Positions 27,915 through 35,433 of a DNA stretch of 64,000 nucleotides are shown piece after piece. The stretch lies in assembly GCA_014879565.1 (NCBI GenBank), contig JACSRW010000024.1, positions 1-64,000 of the forward strand. Reading direction: 5' to 3'. The stretch is from Chitinophagaceae bacterium. GTDB taxonomy: Bacteria > Bacteroidota > Bacteroidia > Chitinophagales > Chitinophagaceae. Position numbers and translations under genes: made by a program. The notes beneath the pieces are model-generated. The model worked only from the letters and a program-made list of their open reading frames with translations. It was not told the origin of the DNA and ran no database searches. Each line of letters opens with the position of its first letter. The first letter of the stretch is position 1.

Positions 27915-28534
27915 TCGGCTAAGGCGTTATTCCAACTTGGTCCAGCATCATTTCTCCATGGAGCCATACAAAATTTTATTTGGGACATATTTTGTATAGC
28001 ACCAATTTCTAAAAGATCTCTATTGATTTTATCTCTGATTGCTACTAATTTAGGTAAATTTTTGGCATCAGACCATTTAAGGCTATATAGGACCTTTTCA
28101 AATGTCACTCCATGGAAGGCTTCTTCAATATTGAATATCGAGACATTGCTTAAATCTTCGGATATTCTAAACTCTAATTCGCCATCCTTTTGACTAGTTA
28201 AAACCAGATCATGGTCTATAGATTTTAGCATATCAATTATAACAACACGATTCGTTATGCAGTACTGCTTCCAGCTAATTGCTCCTCCATTATTCCCGTC
28301 CATAGGATGCAAAGAGTTTCCAGTTAGTGCTAAAGGGAAATGCCTCCAGAATTTATTCTTTTCTGTTCGTCCATAAAACCATTCAGCATTATTACTCTCA
28401 ACCGGATATGATTGATTGTCCGGGTTAAAGGTTCCTATGACTAGCACACGATTGCTTAATTCAATATTTCTATTGCAAAATACTTTCTCTCTTTCAAGTC
28501 GAATCAACTCTTCTCGAAACCTATGTGTGATCAT
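27911..28534 (-). CDS. Uracil/hypoxanthine DNA-glycosylase-like protein in hsd operon
   Basis: A 207-aa protein between hsdS and hsdR, overlapping each by 4 bp, so it is a coupled operon member. Residues 29-63 read LSNRVLVIGTFNPDN followed by FYGRTEKNKFW. This is the active-site pattern of the uracil-DNA glycosylase superfamily (strand, G-x-x-P loop, aromatic, N-x-F-W), closest in style to Mug and DNA-deoxyinosine glycosylases. Near the end, APWRNDAGPSWNN could take the place of the second DNA-binding loop. The usual HPS/LPSTSPAN motif is not intact, so activity is uncertain. It might process base-modified phage DNA or sense DNA for the complex. Confidence 0.55.
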   Translation of the reverse strand: MITHRFREELIRLEREKVFCNRNIELSNRVLVIGTFNPDNQSYPVESNNAEWFYGRTEKNKFWRHFPLALTGNSLHPMDGNNGGAISWKQYCITNRVVIIDMLKSIDHDLVLTSQKDGELEFRISEDLSNVSIFNIEEAFHGVTFEKVLYSLKWSDAKNLPKLVAIRDKINRDLLEIGAIQNMSQIKFCMAPWRNDAGPSWNNALAE

Positions 28535-29703
28535 ACGAAATAATTATTAAGACATTGGTTAAAATATGCGGATGATTTCGACTGTGTTTTTTTTACAAGG
28601 GACTGCTGTTCTTTAATAAAAGTAAGCTTGTCTGCGAATAAGTCTTGAAGTTCTTTTGGAGGTAATGGGATGTCAAAATCTTGTAGTTCTTGTGCATTTA
28701 TATTTGCCATACCGATAATACTCTTACACTTATTCCTTAATACCTTTTTCATGTGTGTGCTATTCATGAAAGTGCTTACATACCATGGGTTTGCCTGATC
28801 ATTGAGTCTGACTCGGATTAAATATCCGGCAATTATCATTGGATTTTCAATATCTACTATTGTTGTTTTACCAACTAAGTCTTTACTGTTTGTTCTATTA
28901 AAAAGCAGGTCGCCATACCTTGTTCCATACTTTTCATACTCCTTTTCCGAAGCCGAAATGTACTTCAAGTCATCAAGTAGTAATTCGCCTGTATAACTAA
29001 TGTTATTCATTCTTAGGTATGGGTAGTTTCCTGAATCCGCTGCTGGACTACTTGTTCCGTATTTTACTTCTTGAGCTATTGAGCGTATTTGTACAATATT
29101 CCAGTTTTTACTATTTATTGATATATCCCCAAACATCTCATAAAACACCGCCTGTGCCAGTTCCTCATACTTGTCCAGCAACTCCTGATCTTTTCTGCGC
29201 AGGGCATCTGCTTTATCCAAGGTGTCGGCTATCTGCTGCTGGATGGGGAGGGGAGGTAGGGGTATTTCAAGTTCCTTTACAATTCCTAGGGAAATATTTT
29301 GCAAAGTTCCTCCAACTGCTCGGTAGACAAGTTTGTCTTTAATGCTATCAATCCAGTATTTTAAGTATCGTGGATTTAAAACTGAAGTATCAATTACCTT
29401 GATGCCAAGTATTGCTTGGTTTGTAGAAAGTTCTACACCTGCAAATGCAGTTTTCCCGACAGAGCCGTACATAGCCAGTAAAAGAGTACCAATCGGGAAA
29501 ATTTTATTACCAATAGACTTTAACCCTTCTTTTGTTATATTTTCTTCCGTTTTTAAAACCTCTCCTTTACATGCATTCTCAATGTCACTAATTTTTGCCC
29601 AAGGAATATCTCCATTATAATAACCGTCTACTCCTCTTCTAGGGGTACCTCCACTATTCATTTTACAAAGTTCGCCAAGTTTAAATTTAGGCCAGTTTTT
29701 CAT
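28531..29703 (-). CDS. hsdS: Type I restriction specificity subunit S
   Basis: A 390-aa DNA-recognition subunit with two target-recognition domains (about 1-170 and 195-370). Each ends in the conserved helix entry IPLPPLPIQQQIADTL or IPLPPKELQDLFADKL. TRD1 starts WPKFKLGELC with SGGTP; TRD2 carries YPYLRMNNI and LLFNRTNS. The two TRDs imply a bipartite target sequence. Both conserved helices are present, so the subunit looks intact. It overlaps the glycosylase-like gene by 4 bp. Confidence 0.92.
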   Translation of the reverse strand: MKNWPKFKLGELCKMNSGGTPRRGVDGYYNGDIPWAKISDIENACKGEVLKTEENITKEGLKSIGNKIFPIGTLLLAMYGSVGKTAFAGVELSTNQAILGIKVIDTSVLNPRYLKYWIDSIKDKLVYRAVGGTLQNISLGIVKELEIPLPPLPIQQQIADTLDKADALRRKDQELLDKYEELAQAVFYEMFGDISINSKNWNIVQIRSIAQEVKYGTSSPAADSGNYPYLRMNNISYTGELLLDDLKYISASEKEYEKYGTRYGDLLFNRTNSKDLVGKTTIVDIENPMIIAGYLIRVRLNDQANPWYVSTFMNSTHMKKVLRNKCKSIIGMANINAQELQDFDIPLPPKELQDLFADKLTFIKEQQSLVKKTQSKSSAYFNQCLNNYFV

Positions 29704-29720
29704 GATAATTATTGAGTATT

Positions 29721-31187
29721 CTAATTAGCTAGAGATCTTTTAAGTTCATTTAGAAGTAACTGACGTTCTTTGTCTATAGATTCAATCTGCTCAATAATCA
29801 GTTCCGGCTTCTCATATTCTTGCTGTGCATGTACTACTTCCTTATACCGGTTAATACTCAGGTCATAATTATTATCCCGGATATCTTTTACCGGCACCAT
29901 AAAGCTCTTGTCGGTACGGGATCTTTTGGATTCGGCTTTCAGGTTATCCCATCGTTTCAGGATATCGTCAATATCATTTTCGGCTACAGGGTTGCGTTTG
30001 TCATCCAGGCTGAACCCATCCGCTGTCATATCATAAAACCAGACCTTGTCGGTGCCTCCGCTGTCTGTTTTGGTAAAAAGCAGGATCCCCGTACTCACCC
30101 CGGCATAAGGTTTAAACACCCCGCTGGGCATGGAGATCACGGCTTCCAGTTTATGTTCGTCTATCAGTCGTTTGCGGATGACCTGGTGAGCCTTGCTGTT
30201 GCCAAAGAGTACACCATCCGGTACAATCACCGCGGCCCGTCCGCCAAGTTTGAGGCCTTTCAGAATAAGTCCAAGGAAAAGTAGTTCAGTCTTCTTACTG
30301 TCAACTATGTTCAGGAGTTTGGGGTCCACCGCTTCCCGGTCCAGACTTCCTTTAAAGGGAGGATTGGCCAGTACCACGGTCGCCTTACTTGTAAAGTCCT
30401 GGTTGCTCTCGCTGAGGGCATCCACCATTTTCAGGTTAGGTTGTTCAATCCCGTGCAGCATCAGGTTCATGGCTCCGATACGGATCATGGTGGGGTCAAA
30501 CTCCATCCCCATGATCAATGATTGTTGGAAATGCTTTTGTACCCCCGGTTTCAGCAATTCTTTGGCAAAATGGTCGCGGAGATATTCCCCGGTCATCACC
30601 AGGAATCCGGCACTACCGGCAGAAGGATCGCAGACAATATCCTCCGGCGATGGCTTCACCATCGCCACCATCATTTTAATGATATGCCGGGGCGTGCGAA
30701 ACTGGCCGTTTTGTCCGGCAGAAGCAATCTTGCTGAGCAGGTACTCATATACATCGCCCTTGGTGTCGCGGTCGTCCATATCAATCTGGGAGAGCATATC
30801 CACCACCTGGGCCAGCAGCCTGGGCGTGGGGATCATGAAGGTGGCGCCCTTCATATAGGTCGAGAAAGCGCTGTCATCCGCCCCCATATTTTTCAGGAAA
30901 TCAAAAACCCCGTTTTCTTTGGTAAAGAGCCGGAACATCACGTCCGGGTCCGCATTCTTAAAGAAGCTCCAGCGGAGTTCGTCCTGGCTTTTTGAAAAGA
31001 TGGGATGCTCTATTTTCTTCTTGAGGAAATTCGCCTTCTGTTCCCGCTGGGTATGGATATCATCCAGCCGGCGGATAAAGAGCAGGTAGGTCATCTGCTC
31101 AATTACGGTAATGGGGTTCGAAAGTCCGCCCGTCCAGAAAGCTTCCCAGACCTTGTCTATTTTGGAGCGTAAGTCGCCGGTAATCAT
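29721..31187 (-). CDS. hsdM: Type I restriction DNA methyltransferase M subunit
   Basis: A 488-aa N6-adenine methyltransferase that, with HsdS, modifies the host sites. The N-terminal HsdM_N helical domain (about 1-130) is followed by the Rossmann methylase. SAM motif I is DPSAGSAGFL (about 185-194) and catalytic motif IV is NPPF (about 273-276). A C-terminal coiled-coil helix binds HsdS. It is first in the operon, divergent from the AbiE-type module, with a 17-bp gap to hsdS. Confidence 0.94.
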   Translation of the reverse strand: MITGDLRSKIDKVWEAFWTGGLSNPITVIEQMTYLLFIRRLDDIHTQREQKANFLKKKIEHPIFSKSQDELRWSFFKNADPDVMFRLFTKENGVFDFLKNMGADDSAFSTYMKGATFMIPTPRLLAQVVDMLSQIDMDDRDTKGDVYEYLLSKIASAGQNGQFRTPRHIIKMMVAMVKPSPEDIVCDPSAGSAGFLVMTGEYLRDHFAKELLKPGVQKHFQQSLIMGMEFDPTMIRIGAMNLMLHGIEQPNLKMVDALSESNQDFTSKATVVLANPPFKGSLDREAVDPKLLNIVDSKKTELLFLGLILKGLKLGGRAAVIVPDGVLFGNSKAHQVIRKRLIDEHKLEAVISMPSGVFKPYAGVSTGILLFTKTDSGGTDKVWFYDMTADGFSLDDKRNPVAENDIDDILKRWDNLKAESKRSRTDKSFMVPVKDIRDNNYDLSINRYKEVVHAQQEYEKPELIIEQIESIDKERQLLLNELKRSLAN

Positions 31188-31291
31188 GTAGTTGTGAGAT
31201 TATTGTTCCTGGAGGTAAATATAGTCAGAAAAGCATTGACAGACAATGCCATAAATGGGGTATACGTGGTTTCTGGGAAGAGTGTTTATTA

Positions 31292-31335
31292 TTGCATGAA
31301 AAATTATTAAAAATTCATGCAAAATCGTATCTTTA
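31292..31335 (+). promoter_or_regulatory. AbiE operator (9-bp inverted repeat) and -7 box
   Basis: A perfect inverted repeat TTGCATGAA (31292-31300) / TTCATGCAA (31314-31322) is followed by TATCTTTA (31328-31335), a one-mismatch TAnnTTTG box. The antitoxin start ATG is 7 bp further on, implying a very short leader. AbiEi antitoxins are known to bind inverted repeats in their own promoter, so this is the expected autoregulatory operator. Confidence 0.65.
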
Positions 31336-31342
31336 TGCTGTT

Positions 31343-31918
31343 ATGAAACAACTGGAAACCTTAAGAAAGCAACTTAGTCCCGGTCAGGTTTATCGCCGGG
31401 CTGATCTGGAAGGAATGACCACCGCCGTGGATCGTAATCTGCATGCGTTAGTACAAGAAGGGTCGCTGGAAAAACTATCCGGGGGGCTGTACTATGTCCC
31501 GAAACAAAGCGTTTTCGGAAAACTTCCGGCCGACGAACAGCAACTGGTGGCCGCTTTCCTAAAGGATAATCGTTTTGTAGTTACTTCTTCCAGCGATTAT
31601 AATGCGCTTGGTGTGGGTACTACCCAATTATATAATGAGCGCAGGGTGTATAACCAAAAGCGGCATGGTACTTTTAAACTGGGAAACCGCAGTTTCCGAT
31701 TTGTCCGCAAAACCTATGTTCCGGAAAAACTGACCAAAGAATTCCTGCTGGTTGACCTGGTAAACAGGCTTAACAAGCTTGAAGAAGATCAAACTGCATT
31801 GTTGGAGAACGTAAAAAGGAAAGTAAAAGAAATGGACCGGACTACTCTTTCAGAACTGGTCTATAACTTTGGTACGGTGGGTACAAAAAAAACATTTGCC
31901 TCATTTTTAAAAGACTAG
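31343..31918 (+). CDS. AbiEi-type antitoxin (DUF6088-like)
   Basis: A 191-aa protein with an N-terminal winged-helix DNA-binding region (LRKQLSPGQVYRRADLEGM...VDRNLHALVQEGSLEKLSGGLYYV) and a C-terminal domain of the kind found in type IV AbiEi antitoxins. ATG 31343 follows the promoter box directly; an upstream in-frame ATG at 31292 would lie inside the operator and is rejected. The toxin gene starts one base after its stop. It should repress its own operon and counter the toxin without direct complex formation. Confidence 0.8.
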   Translation: MKQLETLRKQLSPGQVYRRADLEGMTTAVDRNLHALVQEGSLEKLSGGLYYVPKQSVFGKLPADEQQLVAAFLKDNRFVVTSSSDYNALGVGTTQLYNERRVYNQKRHGTFKLGNRSFRFVRKTYVPEKLTKEFLLVDLVNRLNKLEEDQTALLENVKRKVKEMDRTTLSELVYNFGTVGTKKTFASFLKD

Positions 31919-31919
31919 C

Positions 31920-32876
31920 TTGGCTGCTGTTTATCTGCATAATCATCCGGAATTTGGGAATTTGTTGAATATTCTCTGGGAGGAAACCGGAATTGACCAG
32001 GGGTTGATCGAGAAGGATTACTGGATTATGCATTGCCTGTATGGACTGAAAAAGCAAGGCTATTTGTTTCAATTAAAAGGTGGGACCTCTCTTTCAAAAG
32101 GCTTCGGACTTATTGACCGGTTCTCCGAGGATATTGACATGCATATCAATCCGCCGGCGGATCTTGGCATCAATGAAAATCCTAAAAATCAGCATAAGCA
32201 GAACATACAGAAGAAAAAAGAGTACTACGATCAGCTGGCGAATGAAATAAATATTGATGGCATTCAGGAAGTACGACGGGATACGGATTTTGATGACTTG
32301 AAACGCTATAACAGCGGGGGGATCAGGCTGATATACCAGCGGCAAACCAATCCGATTGAAGGTGTAAAAGAAGGTATCCTGCTGGAGGCAGGGTATGATA
32401 ATGTAGCACCGAACCATCCCCTCACGATCAGTTCCTGGGCATATGAACGGGCCAGTAAAACGCCGGGTATAGAGCTGCTTGATAACCGGGCTATTGATAT
32501 GCTGTGTTATGATCACCGGTATACTTTTGTCGAAAAACTTCAAACTATTGCCACGAAATTTCGCAAGGAAATGGAAACCGGGCTGGTTTCGACCAATTAT
32601 ATGCGGCAGTATTATGATGTATATTCTTTGTTAGCCACTGAATCCGTACAACAGTTTATCGGTAGTGAAGAATACATAGTGCATAAGAAAAAGAGGTTCC
32701 CCACTGAAGATTTTGCTGTTCCGCTCAATAAAAATGAAGCATTCTTATTGAGCAATCCTGCGATCCGTGAACGATTGCAGAAGCGATACGAAGCAACAAA
32801 AGCGTTGTATTACAAAGGCCAGCCTTCATTCGATGATATCCTGAATAGAATACGGGAGTTTGTGGATAGGCTATAG
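31920..32876 (+). CDS. AbiEii/AbiGii-family nucleotidyltransferase toxin
   Basis: A 318-aa nucleotidyltransferase of the AbiEii toxin family. The GGTSLSKG motif (about 54-61) and RFSEDIDM (acidic residues D71 and D73) form the polymerase-beta-like active site. Related toxins block growth by adding nucleotides to tRNA. The start seems to be TTG 31920, one base after the antitoxin stop; the first ATG is near codon 37 and would delete the conserved N-terminus. A weak start may keep toxin below antitoxin. Confidence 0.87.
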   Translation: MAAVYLHNHPEFGNLLNILWEETGIDQGLIEKDYWIMHCLYGLKKQGYLFQLKGGTSLSKGFGLIDRFSEDIDMHINPPADLGINENPKNQHKQNIQKKKEYYDQLANEINIDGIQEVRRDTDFDDLKRYNSGGIRLIYQRQTNPIEGVKEGILLEAGYDNVAPNHPLTISSWAYERASKTPGIELLDNRAIDMLCYDHRYTFVEKLQTIATKFRKEMETGLVSTNYMRQYYDVYSLLATESVQQFIGSEEYIVHKKKRFPTEDFAVPLNKNEAFLLSNPAIRERLQKRYEATKALYYKGQPSFDDILNRIREFVDRL

Positions 32877-32905
32877 GTTCGCAGTGATGTAGTATTATGT
32901 CTTGG

Positions 32906-32947
32906 GAGTGGTGAGTGGTGAGTGGTGAGTGGTGAGTGGTGAGTGGG
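32906..32947. repeat. Heptanucleotide tandem repeat (GAGTGGT)x6
   Basis: Six uninterrupted 7-bp units, the last ending GGG instead of GGT, 30 bp past the toxin gene. They form part of the 744-bp gene-free stretch 32877-33620, which also contains a fragment of the AAGAACCAA-type repeat, the right terminator/att-like site and the TGTTACA array. Confidence 0.9.
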
Positions 32948-33071
32948 GCCTACTTAGAAACCTGTTGTAAGAAAGACGAGGATTTTTATTATCCGGTACT
33001 TCTCAGGAGGCTTTTGGAATTTGCCTTTTGATGCTTCTTTGGATCTTGGCATCTTGTGGTTCTTGTCATTT

Positions 33072-33106
33072 ACCAAAAAAACCAGGCAACGCCTGGTTTT
33101 TTTGGT
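33072..33106. terminator. Bidirectional terminator hairpin (right copy)
   Basis: A perfect 16-bp stem, ACCAAAAAAACCAGGC (33072-33087) with its complement at 33091-33106 and a 3-nt loop. It differs from the copy at 23792-23828 by compensating changes (CCTGG/CCAGG against CCAGG/CCTGG), so the hairpin is under selection or both derive from related tRNA terminators. Confidence 0.88.
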
Positions 33107-33137
33107 TGTGATCCCCATGGGACACTTTTCGAACCAC
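33107..33137. other. att-like site (right), boundary of island and prophage
   Basis: The sequence TGTGATCCCCATGGGAC matches the left copy's TGTGATCCCGCTGGGAC except at two positions, then diverges, with a TTCGAACC at the end. It follows the duplicated terminator in the same way. It therefore marks a junction: restriction island on the left, prophage on the right. A palindromic ATCCCCATGGGA-like core is visible. No integrase is in view to confirm it. Confidence 0.5.
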
Positions 33138-33209
33138 TTCATGTTCGATCTGCGGCAGCTGGCCAGCCTTTATACACTACTCAAAGCCAGTTAATGCCCC
33201 ATTTTTCAA

Positions 33210-33574
33210 CTGTTACATCCTTAATTTTCAACGACTTCTCCCGCAGCTGTTACAGTAGGAGCAGGGGTAGTAGTAGCAATCCGGTCGAAAATTGGGGTCT
33301 GTGGGCCATTTCCAGACCTGTACAGGCATTTTTTTTATCAACCCTTTTTACTGTTACAACTGTTACAAAATACTATCCTTACAACTTAACTGTACTGATA
33401 ATCATAATACTTAACTCTGTAACAGTGTGTAACAGTAGCCCCAAAAAAAGGCCACTTTGTTACAATCTGTTACACTTCTGTTACAAACTGTTACAAACTG
33501 TTACACGCCAACTGTTACACTCTTAACTTATTGAAATTCATTTAATAGTGAAGGTTGTTGCAAAAATGTAACAG
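33210..33574. repeat. Array of 13 CTGTTACA boxes
   Basis: CTGTTACA or its complement begins at 33210, 33247, 33351, 33360, 33418 (rc), 33428 (rc), 33457 (first base T), 33467, 33478, 33488, 33498, 33512 and 33567 (rc). From 33457 to 33505 five copies are spaced 10 or 11 bp, one helical turn, so a protein would meet them on one face. The array fills the space between the att-like site and the first prophage gene. It may be an iteron-type origin, a cooperative operator, or arm sites for recombination. Confidence 0.85.
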
Positions 33575-33620
33575 TAAAAGACCCAAATCAGCAGAAATTT
33601 TTTTACTCAAAAAAATTGTC

Positions 33621-33989
33621 ATGACGACACAAAATTCAACCTCAACATCGCCTAAAAAGGAACTGATCCTCGCAAAAAACCAAAATCGGAAGATGAGTTG
33701 CCCCTTCTTCTGCCATATCCAGATTGCTGCCAAAATCGGCGGAATCCCGGAGTCAGTAGCCGATAGTACCGTCTTCCTGGTCAAAGCCGCCGATGGCTCT
33801 CATGATCCGATCGAGGCCAGGCTACTGGACTCTGTCCGCTGTCAGCTGAAGGATATATCCTCCAGCTTCACATGGATGAGCCATGCCATGAGCCGGGAGG
33901 AGTTCATTTTGGAGGTGCTGAAAAAAGTTGAGAATACCAGCCTGGAAACAATGATGGTGATCTATTTTTATAAAAATCTATCTGTCTGA
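33621..33989 (+). CDS. First prophage gene, unknown function
   Basis: A 122-aa protein (MTTQNSTSTSPKKELILAKNQNR...) with no recognised domain. A cysteine/phenylalanine cluster (MSCPFFCH) is followed by a helical second half. ATG 33621 is chosen; the open frame reaches back to a TTG at 33555. It directly follows the TGTTACA array, so it could encode the protein that binds it or be controlled by it, but no helix-turn-helix is evident. Confidence 0.6.
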   Translation: MTTQNSTSTSPKKELILAKNQNRKMSCPFFCHIQIAAKIGGIPESVADSTVFLVKAADGSHDPIEARLLDSVRCQLKDISSSFTWMSHAMSREEFILEVLKKVENTSLETMMVIYFYKNLSV

Positions 33990-34027
33990 TTTTCACCTAT
34001 TTTCTGTATTTTCGGGTACCAATATAC

Positions 34028-34486
34028 ATGGCGGATTACTACGTTCTCAAAGTACCCGTAAAAAAACACTTACAGAAGTTTATACACAGCCAGGAGGGGT
34101 TTCCGATAAATAACCGGGAGCAAAGTTTTGTCTGGCATATTATCAGGCCTTATCTACAGTATAAAGTACTTTCCGGCCACCGGTACGATGATATCAATAA
34201 ATCATTTCCTGGCTACATATCGATTAATATTCCAAAATCAAATGTCAGGGTATATGGCATATATCCTAGAATGTCTACCATCGGATTTATTAATAAAGTA
34301 CTTTCTATGCACTTCGGCCGGGAGCTGAGCTTTTATGTGACAAATTTTCTCAGCAGAGAAGGTCGGTACCGTGGATACAATTCAGCGATCGAATCTTTCT
34401 GCCAGTTGCACAACATCATTATTGAGGAGGATATCAGTCTTGATGCACTAAAAAAAATGGAATTTCGTTACCGGAAAAAAAGATAA
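34028..34486 (+). CDS. Prophage protein of unknown function
   Basis: A 152-aa basic protein starting MADYYVLKVPVKKHLQKFI, with no signal peptide and no membrane segment. The C-terminus is rich in lysine and arginine (MEFRYRKKR), and helices dominate the second half. The phrase YYVLKVPVKKHLQKF recalls small Bacteroidota phage or mobilisation proteins, but I cannot name a family. It lies 38 bp after the first prophage gene and ends before a phage-type promoter. Confidence 0.6.
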   Translation: MADYYVLKVPVKKHLQKFIHSQEGFPINNREQSFVWHIIRPYLQYKVLSGHRYDDINKSFPGYISINIPKSNVRVYGIYPRMSTIGFINKVLSMHFGRELSFYVTNFLSREGRYRGYNSAIESFCQLHNIIIEEDISLDALKKMEFRYRKKR

Positions 34487-34580
34487 TAAATCGGTTGCGG
34501 ATTTGTCCCTCTCATTTCTAATGATGCTTATCAAATAATTATATCTATCCGTTGCTAGAACGGCGGATCCTTTCATAGTG

Positions 34581-34616
34581 TGTCCTTTCCCGCCCCGCCT
34601 CTTCCTCCGATTTTTA
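34581..34616 (+). promoter_or_regulatory. Phage promoter-like element, copy A
   Basis: TGTCCTTTCCC at 34581-34591, with GATTTTTA at 34609-34616 in the -7 position (TAnnTTTG consensus, TTT kept). Bases 34576-34597 are identical to 41600-41621 (22 bp). The GTG start at 34621 is exactly 40 bp from the motif start. Confidence 0.65.
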
Positions 34617-34620
34617 CTGA

Positions 34621-35433
34621 GTGCAATACCATAATACATACCTGCCGGTAATGTCATTGGCAAAAGCCCCGGTACGTACCGGTGGGACTTGCACGCTGAA
34701 GTTCTGTAAGAAAACGGATGTGCTCACATGGCCAGAAGTCAACCCGGCCACTGGCATCATGGGGACTTCCGTGGTACTTCGTGAGGGTGGCGTTTTTTAT
34801 TACGCCGAAATGATCGATCAGGGCCGTGGTTTTGAAGAGCAGCAGAAAGAAAGTACTGCAGGAATATTCTTTGAAATATCAGTCAACGGATCTTTACGCG
34901 GTAGCAACAATGCCAATATCCTATCTGTTCAGTCCATGCTGAACCATGAGTGGGTTCTCATCGTCCCTGATCGGAATGGAGTCACCCGGCTGATCGGTAA
35001 TGAGGACACCGGTGCCAGCCTGGCTTATAAGTACGATTCCGGTACCGTTACAAATTCCCGTAAGACAGATCTCAGCTTCAAATGGCAGCATCCGCTTCCG
35101 GCACCGGTGTACGATGCAAATGCTTTCGATATCATAATCGGTGGCGTGGTAGTAACGGCTGGCCAGCTAACCATGCTGCTCCGGTTCAAAGTGGGTGCAC
35201 CAGGTGCACCAATGAACCACGGAGATACACTCTTGGTGAATGAAGGCCTGAAGAATAAGCGCCTGCTGATCCTGGCTGATGGGGTAGGGATCCCGATTGA
35301 TGATTTCTCAGGTGATGTGGACTGGACTGGAAGTATCCAGCGGCATGTGGAAAAGGCATTTAGCAGTAACACCTGCAACTTCATTGGTGCAGTTAACCTT
35401 GACGAAATAATTGAAATATATGCGTTCAGTTAA
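34621..35433 (+). CDS. Phage structural protein with C-terminal domain shared with 55365
   Basis: A 270-aa protein of unknown function. Its last 85 residues (RFKVGAPGAPMNHGDTLLV...DVDWTGSIQRHV...EIIEIYAFS) clearly match the C-terminus of the product of 55365-56210, so both carry the same module; both genes are followed directly by a fibre or tail gene. The N-terminal part is beta-rich. The start is GTG 34621, supported by the 40-bp spacing from the promoter-like motif; ATG 34651 is the alternative. A virion or adhesion role is inferred. Confidence 0.6.
   Translation: MQYHNTYLPVMSLAKAPVRTGGTCTLKFCKKTDVLTWPEVNPATGIMGTSVVLREGGVFYYAEMIDQGRGFEEQQKESTAGIFFEISVNGSLRGSNNANILSVQSMLNHEWVLIVPDRNGVTRLIGNEDTGASLAYKYDSGTVTNSRKTDLSFKWQHPLPAPVYDANAFDIIIGGVVVTAGQLTMLLRFKVGAPGAPMNHGDTLLVNEGLKNKRLLILADGVGIPIDDFSGDVDWTGSIQRHVEKAFSSNTCNFIGAVNLDEIIEIYAFS

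Noticed and set aside
33072-33106. Inverted terminal repeat of an insertion sequence
   Set aside because: The hairpin has terminator features (A/T runs, 3-nt loop) and no transposase is adjacent.
33210-33574. CRISPR array
   Set aside because: Boxes are only 8 bp, spacing is mostly 10 bp and variable, and no cas genes are near.
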